Positions 16,744-25,432 of a stretch of 51,729 bases of DNA are shown piece by piece. The translations under genes were made by a program, and so were the position numbers. Origin of the DNA: Candidatus Gastranaerophilales bacterium (GTDB lineage Bacteria; Cyanobacteriota; Vampirovibrionia; Gastranaerophilales; Gastranaerophilaceae); contig CALUTD010000015.1 in NCBI GenBank assembly GCA_944323625.1, positions 1 through 51,729 on the forward strand. Reading direction: 5' to 3'. The notes under the pieces were generated by a model that had not been told where the DNA came from, made no database searches, and worked only from the letters and a program-made list of their open reading frames with translations. Each line of letters starts with the position of its first letter. Position 1 is the stretch's first letter.

Positions 16744-16772
16744 TTGATTTTTTGTTAAAATTTGTTTACAAT
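16744..16772 (+). promoter_or_regulatory. Promoter giving a probable leaderless mRNA for xerC/D
   Basis: TTGATT (16744-16749), 17 bases, TACAAT (16767-16772). The ATG at 16781 begins eight bases after the -10 box, so transcription should start at or within two bases of the start codon. No Shine-Dalgarno sequence is present. Confidence 0.6.
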
Positions 16773-16780
16773 TTGTATCT

Positions 16781-17683
16781 ATGAATGAGAATTCCAAAAG
16801 ATATTTGCAATTGTTTAAATTGTATATTGAAGTGGAAAAAAATTTTTCGCGTCATACCGTAAAAGCTTATGTTTCAGATATTCTCAGTTTTTTAATTTGG
16901 TTAAATAACATAAATGTTGAAGAAGTGAATTATACAAAAATAAGAGAATATTTAGTATATATTCAACAGTTTAACTATAACAAAACTACAATCGCAAGAA
17001 AAATAGCTTCATTAAGGACTTTTTACAGATTTTTGTACCGGGAAAGAATAGTAGAAACAAATCCTGTTGTGGGAGTTCATTCTCCGAAAAGAGGCAAAAC
17101 TTTACCTGAATTTTTAACCGAAAAAGAAATAGAACAGGTTTTGAACAATATAAAAATGGATTCACCTGCCGGATATAGAAATAGAGTTATTCTTGAGCTT
17201 TTGTATGCAACAGGCATGAGGGTTAGTGAATTAAGCAGTTTGAATTTTGAAAACTTAAATTTAAATGAAAATGAAATAAAAGTATTCGGAAAAGGTTCAA
17301 AAGAACGTATAGTTCTTGTTTCAGAGCGTGCTAAAAAGTTTTTGGAAACTTATATAAAAACCGTCAGAAATTTAATATTTAAGGAAGCAAAAGAAACACC
17401 AAGCAGTCCTGTTTTTATAAATAAAACCGGCTACAGACTCCAAAGCCAATCTGTAAGATTAGCAGTTAAAGAAACTGTCGACAAAATAGAACTGCCTAAA
17501 CATGTAACACCGCATGTTTTTCGTCATAGTTTTGCAACTAAATTGCTTGAAAACGGAGCGGATTTAAGAATTGTTCAGGAACTTTTAGGTCATGCAAGTA
17601 TAAGCAATACTCAAATATATACGCATGTTTCAACAGAAAGACTAAAACAATCTTATAATTTTGCACATCCAAGAGCAAATTAG
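16781..17683 (+). CDS. Tyrosine recombinase XerC/XerD
   Basis: Site-specific recombinase that probably resolves chromosome dimers at dif. The 300-residue product has an N-terminal SAM-like domain (residues 5-95) and a catalytic domain with all six conserved residues: Arg147 (TGMRVSELSS), Lys171 (GKGSKER), His245 and Arg248 (HVFRHSFAT), His271 (LLGHASI) and Tyr280 (TQIYTHVS). Length and N-terminal domain fit the house-keeping Xer proteins rather than integrases of mobile elements. No dif-like site was recognised nearby. C versus D cannot be settled by eye. Confidence 0.9.
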   Translation: MNENSKRYLQLFKLYIEVEKNFSRHTVKAYVSDILSFLIWLNNINVEEVNYTKIREYLVYIQQFNYNKTTIARKIASLRTFYRFLYRERIVETNPVVGVHSPKRGKTLPEFLTEKEIEQVLNNIKMDSPAGYRNRVILELLYATGMRVSELSSLNFENLNLNENEIKVFGKGSKERIVLVSERAKKFLETYIKTVRNLIFKEAKETPSSPVFINKTGYRLQSQSVRLAVKETVDKIELPKHVTPHVFRHSFATKLLENGADLRIVQELLGHASISNTQIYTHVSTERLKQSYNFAHPRAN

Positions 17684-17725
17684 TGTATAATTATCTTATG
17701 GTATAGACATAGAGAAGGAATAACA

Positions 17726-18778
17726 ATGTTTGATGTTATAACAATCGGAAGTGCAACTTTAGATGCTTTTATAGAATCAGATTCTGCTTCTATAGTGTCA
17801 GTTTGTTCTGTTAATACAAAAAAAGATTTTATGGCATATCCTTATGGCGCAAAAATAGAAATAGATAATTTTGATTTCCAAACAGGTGGCGGAGGGATTA
17901 ATACTGCGACAAATTTCGCTTCTCTAGGCTTAAAAACTTCTACTATAGTTAAAATTGGAGATGAAGTTCAGGGAGCAAAAATATTATCTACATTATGTGA
18001 ATTTGGTGTTGATACCTCAAATGTTGTAAAAACTAATGAATTTCAGACAGGATTTTCGATAATTTTAACAAGTTTTCAAGGCGACAGAACAGTTCTTGCC
18101 CATAGAGGTGCAAATGCTCAACTAACTTTAAATGATATAAATCTTGAATCTGTTAAAGATTCTAAATGGTTGTATTTGGCACCATTGAATGGTAATTCCA
18201 CAAAAATTTTAGATGAAGTTGCAGATTTTGCGGAAAAACATGATGTTAATCTTGCAATAAATCTTGGAACAAGTTCTATTAAACAAGGAAAAAAATATCT
18301 ATATTCAATTTTGAAAACTGCAGAAATAGTAATATTAAATAAAGAAGAAGCTTCAATGCTTACAGGAATTGAAGTAAGACCTGATTCAAAAACGGAAAGA
18401 TACTCTGAAGAATTTATTCATCCCGATGTTATAAAGATGTTAGAAGAACTTAATTCTACAAAATCAAAAATTACAATAATAACTGACGGTAAAAATGGAG
18501 TTTATGCATATGACGGCATTACACTTTATAAATGTGATGAATTTCCGGCATGTGTTGTTAGTACATTGGGGGCAGGAGATGCATTTGCATCAACTTTTGT
18601 AGCTTCTATGATGAAAACAAATTGGAATATTGAAAAATCACTAATGTACGCTTCGGTTAATGCAGCTTCAGTTGTTGAAAATTTTGGAGCTCAAAGCGGA
18701 TTTTTGACTTTTGAAGAAATAGAAAATCGTCTGTCAAGACATCCTGAATTTAAAGTTTGCAGTTGTTGTTTTAAGTAA
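17726..18778 (+). CDS. PfkB/ribokinase-family carbohydrate kinase
   Basis: Cytoplasmic sugar or nucleoside kinase. The 350-residue product has the family's first signature GGGGINTATNFASLGLKTS (about residues 53-71) and the second, STLGAGDAFASTFVASMM, with the catalytic Asp in GAGDAF (about residue 285). ITDGKNGVYAYDG precedes it as in ribokinases. It ends with three cysteines (VCSCCFK), an unusual tail. NagA follows after 36 bases, which hints at an amino-sugar substrate, but that is inference from position only. Confidence 0.85.
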   Translation: MFDVITIGSATLDAFIESDSASIVSVCSVNTKKDFMAYPYGAKIEIDNFDFQTGGGGINTATNFASLGLKTSTIVKIGDEVQGAKILSTLCEFGVDTSNVVKTNEFQTGFSIILTSFQGDRTVLAHRGANAQLTLNDINLESVKDSKWLYLAPLNGNSTKILDEVADFAEKHDVNLAINLGTSSIKQGKKYLYSILKTAEIVILNKEEASMLTGIEVRPDSKTERYSEEFIHPDVIKMLEELNSTKSKITIITDGKNGVYAYDGITLYKCDEFPACVVSTLGAGDAFASTFVASMMKTNWNIEKSLMYASVNAASVVENFGAQSGFLTFEEIENRLSRHPEFKVCSCCFK

Positions 18779-18814
18779 ACTTTTTCTTATATCATATAAA
18801 GAGAGAGAAGAGAA

Positions 18815-19747
18815 ATGAATATAACCGGCGGTTTAGTTGAACAGCATATACATGGCGCTTTTGGATGTGATTTTATGAATTGCAGCGAAAAAGAGCTTTT
18901 AGATTGTTGCAACATGCTAACTCAATATGGTGTTTGTGCCATCTTCCCAACCGTTATGACAGATGATACAAATTTAATAAAAGAACGCATTAGTATTATA
19001 AAATCAGCAAAATTAAAACAAAATTCTCAAAGTGCACAAATAATCGGAATTCATTTGGAAGGCCCGTTTATTAACCCCGAAAAAGCAGGCATTCATCAAA
19101 AAAAGTATATATTGCCTCTTGAAACAGATTTATTTAAAAAAATAGATGATGATATTATAAAAATAATAACTATTGCTCCTGAACTTGATTTATCAGGTAA
19201 TTTTATGTCTTATCTAAAAAAAAGAGGAATTAAAATTTCAGCCGGTCACACGCTTTCTTGTAATTTTGATAATGTAAATCAAATAACTCACTTATACAAT
19301 GCAATGGGAGGTTTTTCTCACCGTGTTGAATCACCTGTTGTTACAGCATTAACTAACGATAAAATTTATACCGAATTAATTGCAGATTCAACACATGTTA
19401 ATGATAATGTTTTAAAAATTACATTTAAACAAAGACCATTAGATAAAATATTGTTAATATCAGATGCTCTTCCTCTTGCTCACTGCAGCAAAACAGAACA
19501 AATTTTTGCCGGACAAAATATATATAATAAAAATGGCAAACTTGTTAATAAAGATGGAACGATTGCAGGAAGTTCAAGTTTACTGTGCGATATAGTTAAA
19601 AATCTTACAGATAAAAAGCTTCTTAAATTTGAAGAAGCTATAAAATGTGCATCTTTAAATCAAATGCAATATCACAATATCAAAAATAACTTAAAAGTAT
19701 ACTGGAGTGAAAACAATACTATTAAAAAAGTTGAATTTGTGGTTTAA
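18815..19747 (+). CDS. nagA: N-acetylglucosamine-6-phosphate deacetylase, short form
   Basis: Removes acetate from GlcNAc-6-phosphate in amino-sugar and cell-wall recycling. The 310-residue product shows the metal and substrate motifs of NagA: VEQHIHGAFGCDF at residues 9-21, HLEGPFINPEKAGIH, ISAGHT, THLYNAMGGF and ISDALPLAH, then GTIAGSS. It starts about 50 residues later than usual, so the N-terminal part of the small beta-sandwich domain is missing; the ATG sits behind AGAGAGAAGAG and no upstream start recovers it. It probably forms an operon with the kinase gene upstream. AnmK (47734), another recycling enzyme, is in the window. Confidence 0.85.
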   Translation: MNITGGLVEQHIHGAFGCDFMNCSEKELLDCCNMLTQYGVCAIFPTVMTDDTNLIKERISIIKSAKLKQNSQSAQIIGIHLEGPFINPEKAGIHQKKYILPLETDLFKKIDDDIIKIITIAPELDLSGNFMSYLKKRGIKISAGHTLSCNFDNVNQITHLYNAMGGFSHRVESPVVTALTNDKIYTELIADSTHVNDNVLKITFKQRPLDKILLISDALPLAHCSKTEQIFAGQNIYNKNGKLVNKDGTIAGSSSLLCDIVKNLTDKKLLKFEEAIKCASLNQMQYHNIKNNLKVYWSENNTIKKVEFVV

Positions 19748-19782
19748 TTTGTTGCTATACTTCTTCAAACTAACCAAATTTT

Positions 19783-20313
19783 TTAGAATATGCTATTTTC
19801 AGAAGAAGTTTTTGCATAAAAACCGAAAGGTACTTTTTTAAACGAATTAACTTCTTTTTTAAGTTTATAATTTTCTTTATTCAACTCGTTTATTTTAAAT
19901 CTCATTGTTTCATTTTCGGTTTTAACTCTGATAAGCTCCATAACAACATCGTCCATACCGTCAAGTTTTTCATCTAAAAGAGCTGTAACCCTTTCAGTCA
20001 TAGATTTTTCAATACTTCTAAGAGTTTCAACTAACTGAACTATAGAACCGTTAGAAATCGAGTTTGTACCTGTTAAAACTTTTTTTGACGGAACACTTAC
20101 TGCATTACTTTTATTAAAATTTGCGGAAACATTTTTTAAAGTTTGAGCATCATCCTGCGTAAAGTATGTAAGCCCTCTTTCATTTTTTTTCAGTTTAATA
20201 TCTGCTATTTTACATAATTCTTGAATACGGGAATTGTCAATACCTAACATTTCTCTTATTTCTTTAGGAGAAATTTCTTTATTCCCGATTTTCTCTACTG
20301 CTGATATTCCCAT
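19783..20313 (-). CDS. MerR-like helix-turn-helix protein with C-terminal coiled coil
   Basis: The 176-residue product starts GISAVEKIGNKEISPKEI and has a helix-turn-helix with a MerR-like look (ISPKEIREMLGIDNSRIQEL, then GLTYFTQDDAQTLKNV, residues 12-60). A Ser/Asn-rich linker follows and then heptad-patterned sequence (about residues 95-165, ending ENETMRFKINELNKENYKL) typical of a coiled coil. Similar layouts occur in cyanobacterial-lineage regulators of unknown target. The ATG at 20313 follows AAAAGGGG, preferred to an upstream in-frame start at 20334. It is convergent with nagA and divergent from manC. Target genes are unknown. Confidence 0.6.
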   Translation of the reverse strand: MGISAVEKIGNKEISPKEIREMLGIDNSRIQELCKIADIKLKKNERGLTYFTQDDAQTLKNVSANFNKSNAVSVPSKKVLTGTNSISNGSIVQLVETLRSIEKSMTERVTALLDEKLDGMDDVVMELIRVKTENETMRFKINELNKENYKLKKEVNSFKKVPFGFYAKTSSENSIF

Positions 20314-20477
20314 TAAACAATCCCCTTTTGTCAAACAAGCATGACCTAATCTATTTTACATTATACCTATTTTTAAATTTTTTGTCTAAGAAATTACGTT
20401 ATCTTTACATAACTTTAACTAAATTTATTATGAGTTATGATAAGATAGAAATGTAAAAAGATTTTGAGGGTTATCAA

Positions 20478-21872
20478 ATGAAATGTATTATATTGGCAGG
20501 CGGCGCCGGAGAAAGGCTATGGCCGGTTTCAAGAGATTTATATCCTAAATCTTTGTTAAAATTGGATGGGGAAAAAACTCTTGTTCAAAATGTCTATGAA
20601 CTTGCGTTAAGTATCACAAATGAAAAAAATATTATTACCATAACGAATATCCGCCAAGAATGTGATATAAGGCTTCAGCTCAAATCATTAACTAAAAACC
20701 CCGTTATAATTTCCGAACCGGCAATGAAAAATACGCTTGCCGCAGCTGCTTCAGGTTTTACCTATCTTAGCGGAAAAAAAGATGAAACAGTTATTATCAT
20801 GCCTGTAGACTTTTATATTGAAGATAAAAAAATATTTGAAGATTGTATAAAAAAAGCTGTTGAAATTTCAAAAAAAGGTTACATTTGCGCAATCGGAGTT
20901 AAACCTTCATATTGTGAAGAGGGTTTTGGATATATTCAAGCAGGAAAAAAGATTAAAGATGCATTCAAAGCAGATAAGTTTATTGAAAAACCTCTTAAAG
21001 AAGATATAGAAAATTTCATAAAAAAAGGCAGTTATTACTGGAACACAGGAATATATGTCGGTAAACTTTCTGTATTTATCAAAAATTACAAAGAGTTTGC
21101 GCCATTTATTATTGAAAAAATGTCAAAATCAATGTTTGATGATTGTTTAAGGATTAAATATGAATATTACGCAAATCTTCCCGAACAATCTATTGATTAT
21201 GGGATTATGGAAAAAAGTTGCGACTTAACAATTATAGAATTAAAAACAAACTGGTATGATTTGGGCTCTTGGCAAAGTATTTATAATAAACACAAAAAGG
21301 ATATAAAAAATAATGCAACCGAAGGTAATGTAGTGCTTGATAAAGTCAAAAATTCCTTTGTATACTCTTCTAAAGAGCTTGTAGCAGTTTCGGGAGTCCA
21401 AGATAAAATTATTATTGAAACGGAAGATGCAGTTCTTGTTTGTGCAAAAGATAGAGCCGGTGATATAAATAAAATTGTAAAAAAATTAAAAATGAATAAT
21501 GATTCTTTAGCAACGATATCAAAAACCGTATTCAGACCCTGGGGCTACTATACATGTTTGAATGAAGGTAAAGGTTGGCTTACAAAATTAATCAATGTAT
21601 CACCGAATCATAAACTTTCTTTGCAATCTCATAATCACCGCTCGGAACATTGGGTAGTATTGGAAGGCAGTGCCGATGTTATTTTGGACGATAAAATATA
21701 TACTCTTCAAAAAGGCAGAAGCATTGATATACCTGTGAAGTCAAAACATTCTCTTCAAAATAATACAAATAAACCTTTAAAAATATTAGAGGTTCAAAAA
21801 GGTGATTATATATCCGAAGAAGATATCATAAGATATGAAGATATCTACGGTAGAGTTGATTTAAAAGTATAA
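20478..21872 (+). CDS. manC: Bifunctional mannose-1-phosphate guanylyltransferase / mannose-6-phosphate isomerase (paralogue 1)
   Basis: Makes GDP-mannose for surface polysaccharides. The 464-residue product has the nucleotidyltransferase domain (residues 1-330) starting ILAGGAGERLWPVSRDLYPK, with VIIMPVDFYIED, FIEKPL, YYWNTGIYV and WYDLGSW. The C-terminal cupin (about residues 350-460) carries FRPWGYY, SLQSHNHRSEHWVVLEGSA and GRSIDIP. The usual Gln after PK in the first motif is Ser here (PKSLLKL), whereas paralogue 2 (46215-47654) keeps PKQMFRL; substrate or kinetics may differ. The start follows GAGGG. Confidence 0.88.
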   Translation: MKCIILAGGAGERLWPVSRDLYPKSLLKLDGEKTLVQNVYELALSITNEKNIITITNIRQECDIRLQLKSLTKNPVIISEPAMKNTLAAAASGFTYLSGKKDETVIIMPVDFYIEDKKIFEDCIKKAVEISKKGYICAIGVKPSYCEEGFGYIQAGKKIKDAFKADKFIEKPLKEDIENFIKKGSYYWNTGIYVGKLSVFIKNYKEFAPFIIEKMSKSMFDDCLRIKYEYYANLPEQSIDYGIMEKSCDLTIIELKTNWYDLGSWQSIYNKHKKDIKNNATEGNVVLDKVKNSFVYSSKELVAVSGVQDKIIIETEDAVLVCAKDRAGDINKIVKKLKMNNDSLATISKTVFRPWGYYTCLNEGKGWLTKLINVSPNHKLSLQSHNHRSEHWVVLEGSADVILDDKIYTLQKGRSIDIPVKSKHSLQNNTNKPLKILEVQKGDYISEEDIIRYEDIYGRVDLKV

Positions 21873-21886
21873 TCAAGTTTTTTAAT

Positions 21887-23332
21887 CTACACAATATCTT
21901 GACTTTTATTTAAAAGATTTTGAAGTGCTTTTCTTGCAATTTTTTGCTGTTCTATTACGTCGTTTCCGCCTATACATCCGCCCTCACAGCACATAACTTC
22001 TATAAGATTTCCATCAGGACAAACACCGTCTTTGGCATATCTTCTAAGCTGTTTTATGGTATCTTTATTCAAACAATTAATAATACAAGGTTTTATTTCT
22101 GTACCGGCATTTTGAGAAGCTTTTTGAACAGCACCTGCTACTCCTCCTGTTACACCAAAATTTCTGCCCTGTTTTGAACTTTCAGAATCAAATGGTGTTT
22201 CATCTTCAAGTTCGGGATTTATTCTTCTTCCGGCAAGAAGTGCGCTTAGCTCCATATAATTCATAATATAATCAATATTTTTATTCTCAAAAACTTCTTT
22301 CCTCTTGGCTACACAAGGACTTATAAATACAAGTTTTGCTTCAGTATGTTCTTTTCGTACAATTTCTGCAATATAATACAATGGTGTTTCAGTGTCAGAA
22401 GCATACTTATTTATTTCTTGCAGATGTTTTTTTCTTAGTTGATTGTATCCCGCACAACATGATGTAGTCATAAACGGTTCTGAATTAGCCATTCTTTCCT
22501 GAAATTCTTTTGCTTCATTTAAAGTCGTTATATCTGCACCTTTTGCTACTTCATAAACATCAGAAAAACCGGCTTTTATCATTGCAGTTTTTAATTGATA
22601 AATATTACCCGGGAATTGGCCGGCAATTGATGGCGCAATCAATGCTATAACTTCTTTTCCTGATTTTATATTTTTTAAAACATCAATAAGCTGGCTTTTT
22701 TCATTAATAGCTCCAAATGGACACCTTTTTACACACCTGCCGCAAGAAATACATTTTTCATGATCAATTTTAGCATGCCCGTCTTCATCTTTTTCTATGG
22801 CACCGACAGGGCAGGCATCTTCACAAGGAACAGCTATTTTTACTATTGCATTATATGGACAAGCAGCCATACACATTTTGCAGTTTTTGCATTTTGAGCT
22901 GTCTATATATGATTTCCCATTGACAATACTTATTGCACCAAATTTGCAAGCCTGAACACAAGAGCGCGCAACACACCCCTGGCATAAATTTGTTACGTAC
23001 ATTCTATTTGGTACACAACCTTTGCAAGCTGCACCTATTACAGTTAAAATTTTGTCATCAGAACCCTCTCTTTTAAGTGATTCTTTTGCATATTCCGACA
23101 GCAATTTTTCTTCATTATCTTCTTCAATAGGGAAACCTAAATCTGCAATAACTCTGTCCCTTAAAATAGCTCTTTCTTTATATATACAACATCTGTATGG
23201 GACTTCACATCCTTTCGGACGCATTTGATAAGGAATTAGTCTTGTATTTTCTTCAAAATTATCAGAAAAAAAAGATTCAACTATTCTTATTAATACTTCC
23301 TGTTTTAATGCTAAAGTTCCGCTGTTATCCAT
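21887..23332 (-). CDS. Monomeric [FeFe] hydrogenase, group B-like
   Basis: Cytoplasmic hydrogen-evolving or hydrogen-sensing enzyme with ferredoxin-type clusters. The 481-residue product has a Cys-rich N-terminal half with three or more 4Fe-4S motifs (CQGCVARSCVQAC at 117-129, CKNCKMCMAACP at 148-159, CISCGRCVKRCP at 194-205), then the H-cluster blocks TTSCCAGY (C292/C293), ISPCVAKRKE (C340) and VMCCEGGCIGG (C449, C453). The first block reads TSCCAG rather than the textbook TSCCPG, and the third has CCEGGC, as in group B enzymes. Maturases are not in the window. It is divergent from the iron alcohol dehydrogenase, suiting a shared fermentative role. Confidence 0.85.
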   Translation of the reverse strand: MDNSGTLALKQEVLIRIVESFFSDNFEENTRLIPYQMRPKGCEVPYRCCIYKERAILRDRVIADLGFPIEEDNEEKLLSEYAKESLKREGSDDKILTVIGAACKGCVPNRMYVTNLCQGCVARSCVQACKFGAISIVNGKSYIDSSKCKNCKMCMAACPYNAIVKIAVPCEDACPVGAIEKDEDGHAKIDHEKCISCGRCVKRCPFGAINEKSQLIDVLKNIKSGKEVIALIAPSIAGQFPGNIYQLKTAMIKAGFSDVYEVAKGADITTLNEAKEFQERMANSEPFMTTSCCAGYNQLRKKHLQEINKYASDTETPLYYIAEIVRKEHTEAKLVFISPCVAKRKEVFENKNIDYIMNYMELSALLAGRRINPELEDETPFDSESSKQGRNFGVTGGVAGAVQKASQNAGTEIKPCIINCLNKDTIKQLRRYAKDGVCPDGNLIEVMCCEGGCIGGNDVIEQQKIARKALQNLLNKSQDIV

Positions 23333-23388
23333 ACTTCCGCTGCTCCCTGAATAAACTTGTAAGTAATACGATTATAGCATAAAAAATC

Positions 23389-23418
23389 TTGCAAAAATTA
23401 AAAAAAATATTGTATAAT
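23389..23418 (+). promoter_or_regulatory. Promoter of the iron alcohol dehydrogenase gene
   Basis: TTGCAA (23389-23394), 18 bases, TATAAT (23413-23418), followed by AAAGGAG and the ATG at 23445. Confidence 0.6.
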
Positions 23419-23444
23419 CGGATGTCAAATGAAAGGAGTAATCT

Positions 23445-24659
23445 ATGTGGAAAAATGACACGAATATCAATCAGGTTGTTGAATTGAGACTAAAACCAAA
23501 TGTTTATTTTGGATTTGGTGCAATAAACAAAATGGAAGATATTGCTAAAGATATGAAATCGAAAGGAATCAGTAAAATAATAGTAGTATCAGGCCGTAAT
23601 GCCTATAAAAGCTCGGGTGCCTGGGCTGTTATAGAAAAAGCATTAAAAAATAACGGAATCGAATATATAAATTATGCGGAAGTTACTCCAAACCCTACAG
23701 CCGATGCGGTTGATGAAGCGGCAAAGCTTGGAAAAGACTTTGGAGCTCAAGCTGTAATGGGTATAGGAGGAGGTTCTCCTATTGATACTGCCAAATCAGT
23801 TGCTATATTACTTGCTAATGAAGGAGTAAGTGCAAGAGATGTTTATGAATTTAAATTCATTCCCGAAAAAGCTCTCCCGATTGTTGCAATTAATTTGACT
23901 CACGGCACAGGGACTGAGACAAACAGATTTGCGGTTGTTACAATTCCGGAAACTCACTATAAACCCGCAATCGCCTACGATTGTATTTATCCTTCTTACT
24001 CCGTTGATGATCCTGCTTTAATGATGAATTTATCACCCGAACAAACAATATACGTTTCGATTGATGCGGTAAATCACTCTGTTGAAGCTGCTACATCAAA
24101 AGTTGCTTCACCTTTATCGGTTACAATGGCTAAAGAATGTATTGAGCTTGTTGCAAAATATTTGCCGGTTATTAATAAAGATCCTCAAAATAAAGAGGCA
24201 AGATATTTCTTACTATATGCTTCAATTTTAGGCGGTGTAAGCTTTGACAACGGACTTTTACATTTCACTCACGCTCTTGAACATCCGTTAAGCGGAGTTA
24301 AACCAAAACTTTCTCACGGCTTAGGACTTGCAATGATTCTTCCTGCCGTAATTAAATATATTTATCCTGCAAAAGCAAAAACACTTGCTTCTCTATTTAA
24401 TTTTGTAATCCCTGATTTAAAAGGAACTCCCGATGAAGCCGAATATGCGGCTAAAAAAGTTGAAGAATGGTTGTATTCCGTTGGTATTACTAAAAAATTA
24501 AAAGATGAAGATTTTACGGAAGAAGATATTGATAAACTTGTTGATTTAACTTTTGAAACACCTTCACTCTCAGGATTGCTTGCAATAGCGCCTGTTGACG
24601 GAACAAAAGAAGTTGTAAAAGCTATATTTACTGAATCTTTAACTCCGTATAATAAATAA
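23445..24659 (+). CDS. Iron-containing alcohol dehydrogenase
   Basis: Cytoplasmic NAD(P)-dependent alcohol/aldehyde oxidoreductase, probably acting in fermentation. The 404-residue product has the N-terminal nucleotide-binding half with GIGGGSPIDTAKSVA (about residues 105-119) and the C-terminal metal-binding half. Candidate metal ligands are Asp/His in SIDAVNHSVEAATS and His in LHFTHALEHPLSG and LSHGLGLAM. The middle motif THGTGTETNRFAVVT also fits the family. The gene stands alone between its own promoter and a strong terminator; the specific alcohol is unknown. Confidence 0.9.
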   Translation: MWKNDTNINQVVELRLKPNVYFGFGAINKMEDIAKDMKSKGISKIIVVSGRNAYKSSGAWAVIEKALKNNGIEYINYAEVTPNPTADAVDEAAKLGKDFGAQAVMGIGGGSPIDTAKSVAILLANEGVSARDVYEFKFIPEKALPIVAINLTHGTGTETNRFAVVTIPETHYKPAIAYDCIYPSYSVDDPALMMNLSPEQTIYVSIDAVNHSVEAATSKVASPLSVTMAKECIELVAKYLPVINKDPQNKEARYFLLYASILGGVSFDNGLLHFTHALEHPLSGVKPKLSHGLGLAMILPAVIKYIYPAKAKTLASLFNFVIPDLKGTPDEAEYAAKKVEEWLYSVGITKKLKDEDFTEEDIDKLVDLTFETPSLSGLLAIAPVDGTKEVVKAIFTESLTPYNK

Positions 24660-24664
24660 TTTTA

Positions 24665-24696
24665 AAGTCCGGCACTTTTTTACAAGTGTCGGACTT
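24665..24696. terminator. Terminator between alcohol dehydrogenase and the cysteine-cluster protein
   Basis: AAGTCCGGCACTT (24665-24677) and AAGTGTCGGACTT (24684-24696) form a 13-bp stem with one G-T pair, followed by ATTTTTT. It serves convergent genes. Confidence 0.85.
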
Positions 24697-24707
24697 ATTT
24701 TTTAATC

Positions 24708-25310
24708 TTATTTCTTCTCTTTGTTTTCAAACCAATCAATAAGTGTTTTTTTCTCACCGAATTCAAAGTTATATTTTTTTTCAAACGCTATATCTGTTAA
24801 AAATTTATGGCTTATATTAAACCCTAAAGGAGCTTCACTAATACCAAGTTCTTTATATTTTTTCTCAGATATTATATTTTTTTCTTCATCGAGTACCATT
24901 GAATAATTTAATCCCTCATGGATACAAAAAGGAACTTTATTTGCAGTTTCATTTTCTTTTTTCTGAATAATTAAACCGAAAGTTCTGCATACAATTCCTC
25001 TGTATGGATAAACACTGCATACATCATTAATAAGAAACGGACAGTCATAAAGAAACTTTTCACCTTGAAATTTCTTTTTTGCTTCAACAACAGCTAATAT
25101 TTGTGCTTCTATTATATCTTGAATTTCTTTATCTAATGTTAAAAATCCTGATAAAAGATATTTAAACTCAATGAAAGAATACGGAAATTCTGCATTCTTA
25201 CAGCATTTTGCGCAGCCCTTTCGGCATTTTATATAAGGTTTTTGCCTTTCAAAAAATCCGTTAATTTTTTCACTTATAAATTCTAAATATTTTTCGTAAT
25301 TTTCAATCAT
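24708..25310 (-). CDS. YkgJ-family cysteine cluster protein
   Basis: Putative zinc- or iron-chelating protein of unknown role. The 200-residue product has the family's Cys blocks: CRKGCAKCCKNAEFP (about residues 28-42) and, further on, CPFLINDVCSVYPYRGIVCRTFG (split here by family convention into CPFL, VCSVYPYRG and VCRTFG), then PFCIHEGLNYS. There are at least eight conserved-looking cysteines. No clear ribosome site precedes the ATG. A structured repeat element fills the space upstream, between this gene and the divergent ycf45-like gene. Confidence 0.8.
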   Translation of the reverse strand: MIENYEKYLEFISEKINGFFERQKPYIKCRKGCAKCCKNAEFPYSFIEFKYLLSGFLTLDKEIQDIIEAQILAVVEAKKKFQGEKFLYDCPFLINDVCSVYPYRGIVCRTFGLIIQKKENETANKVPFCIHEGLNYSMVLDEEKNIISEKKYKELGISEAPLGFNISHKFLTDIAFEKKYNFEFGEKKTLIDWFENKEKK

Positions 25311-25432
25311 AGATAAAATTATACACCCGTATTCGAAGTTGTATTGTTTTTATAAAAATATGTAACATTACTACAAACATAGTAAAAGAACTTTGAAAAG
25401 TAATAAAAAAAATGTTATAATATAAATGTAGA

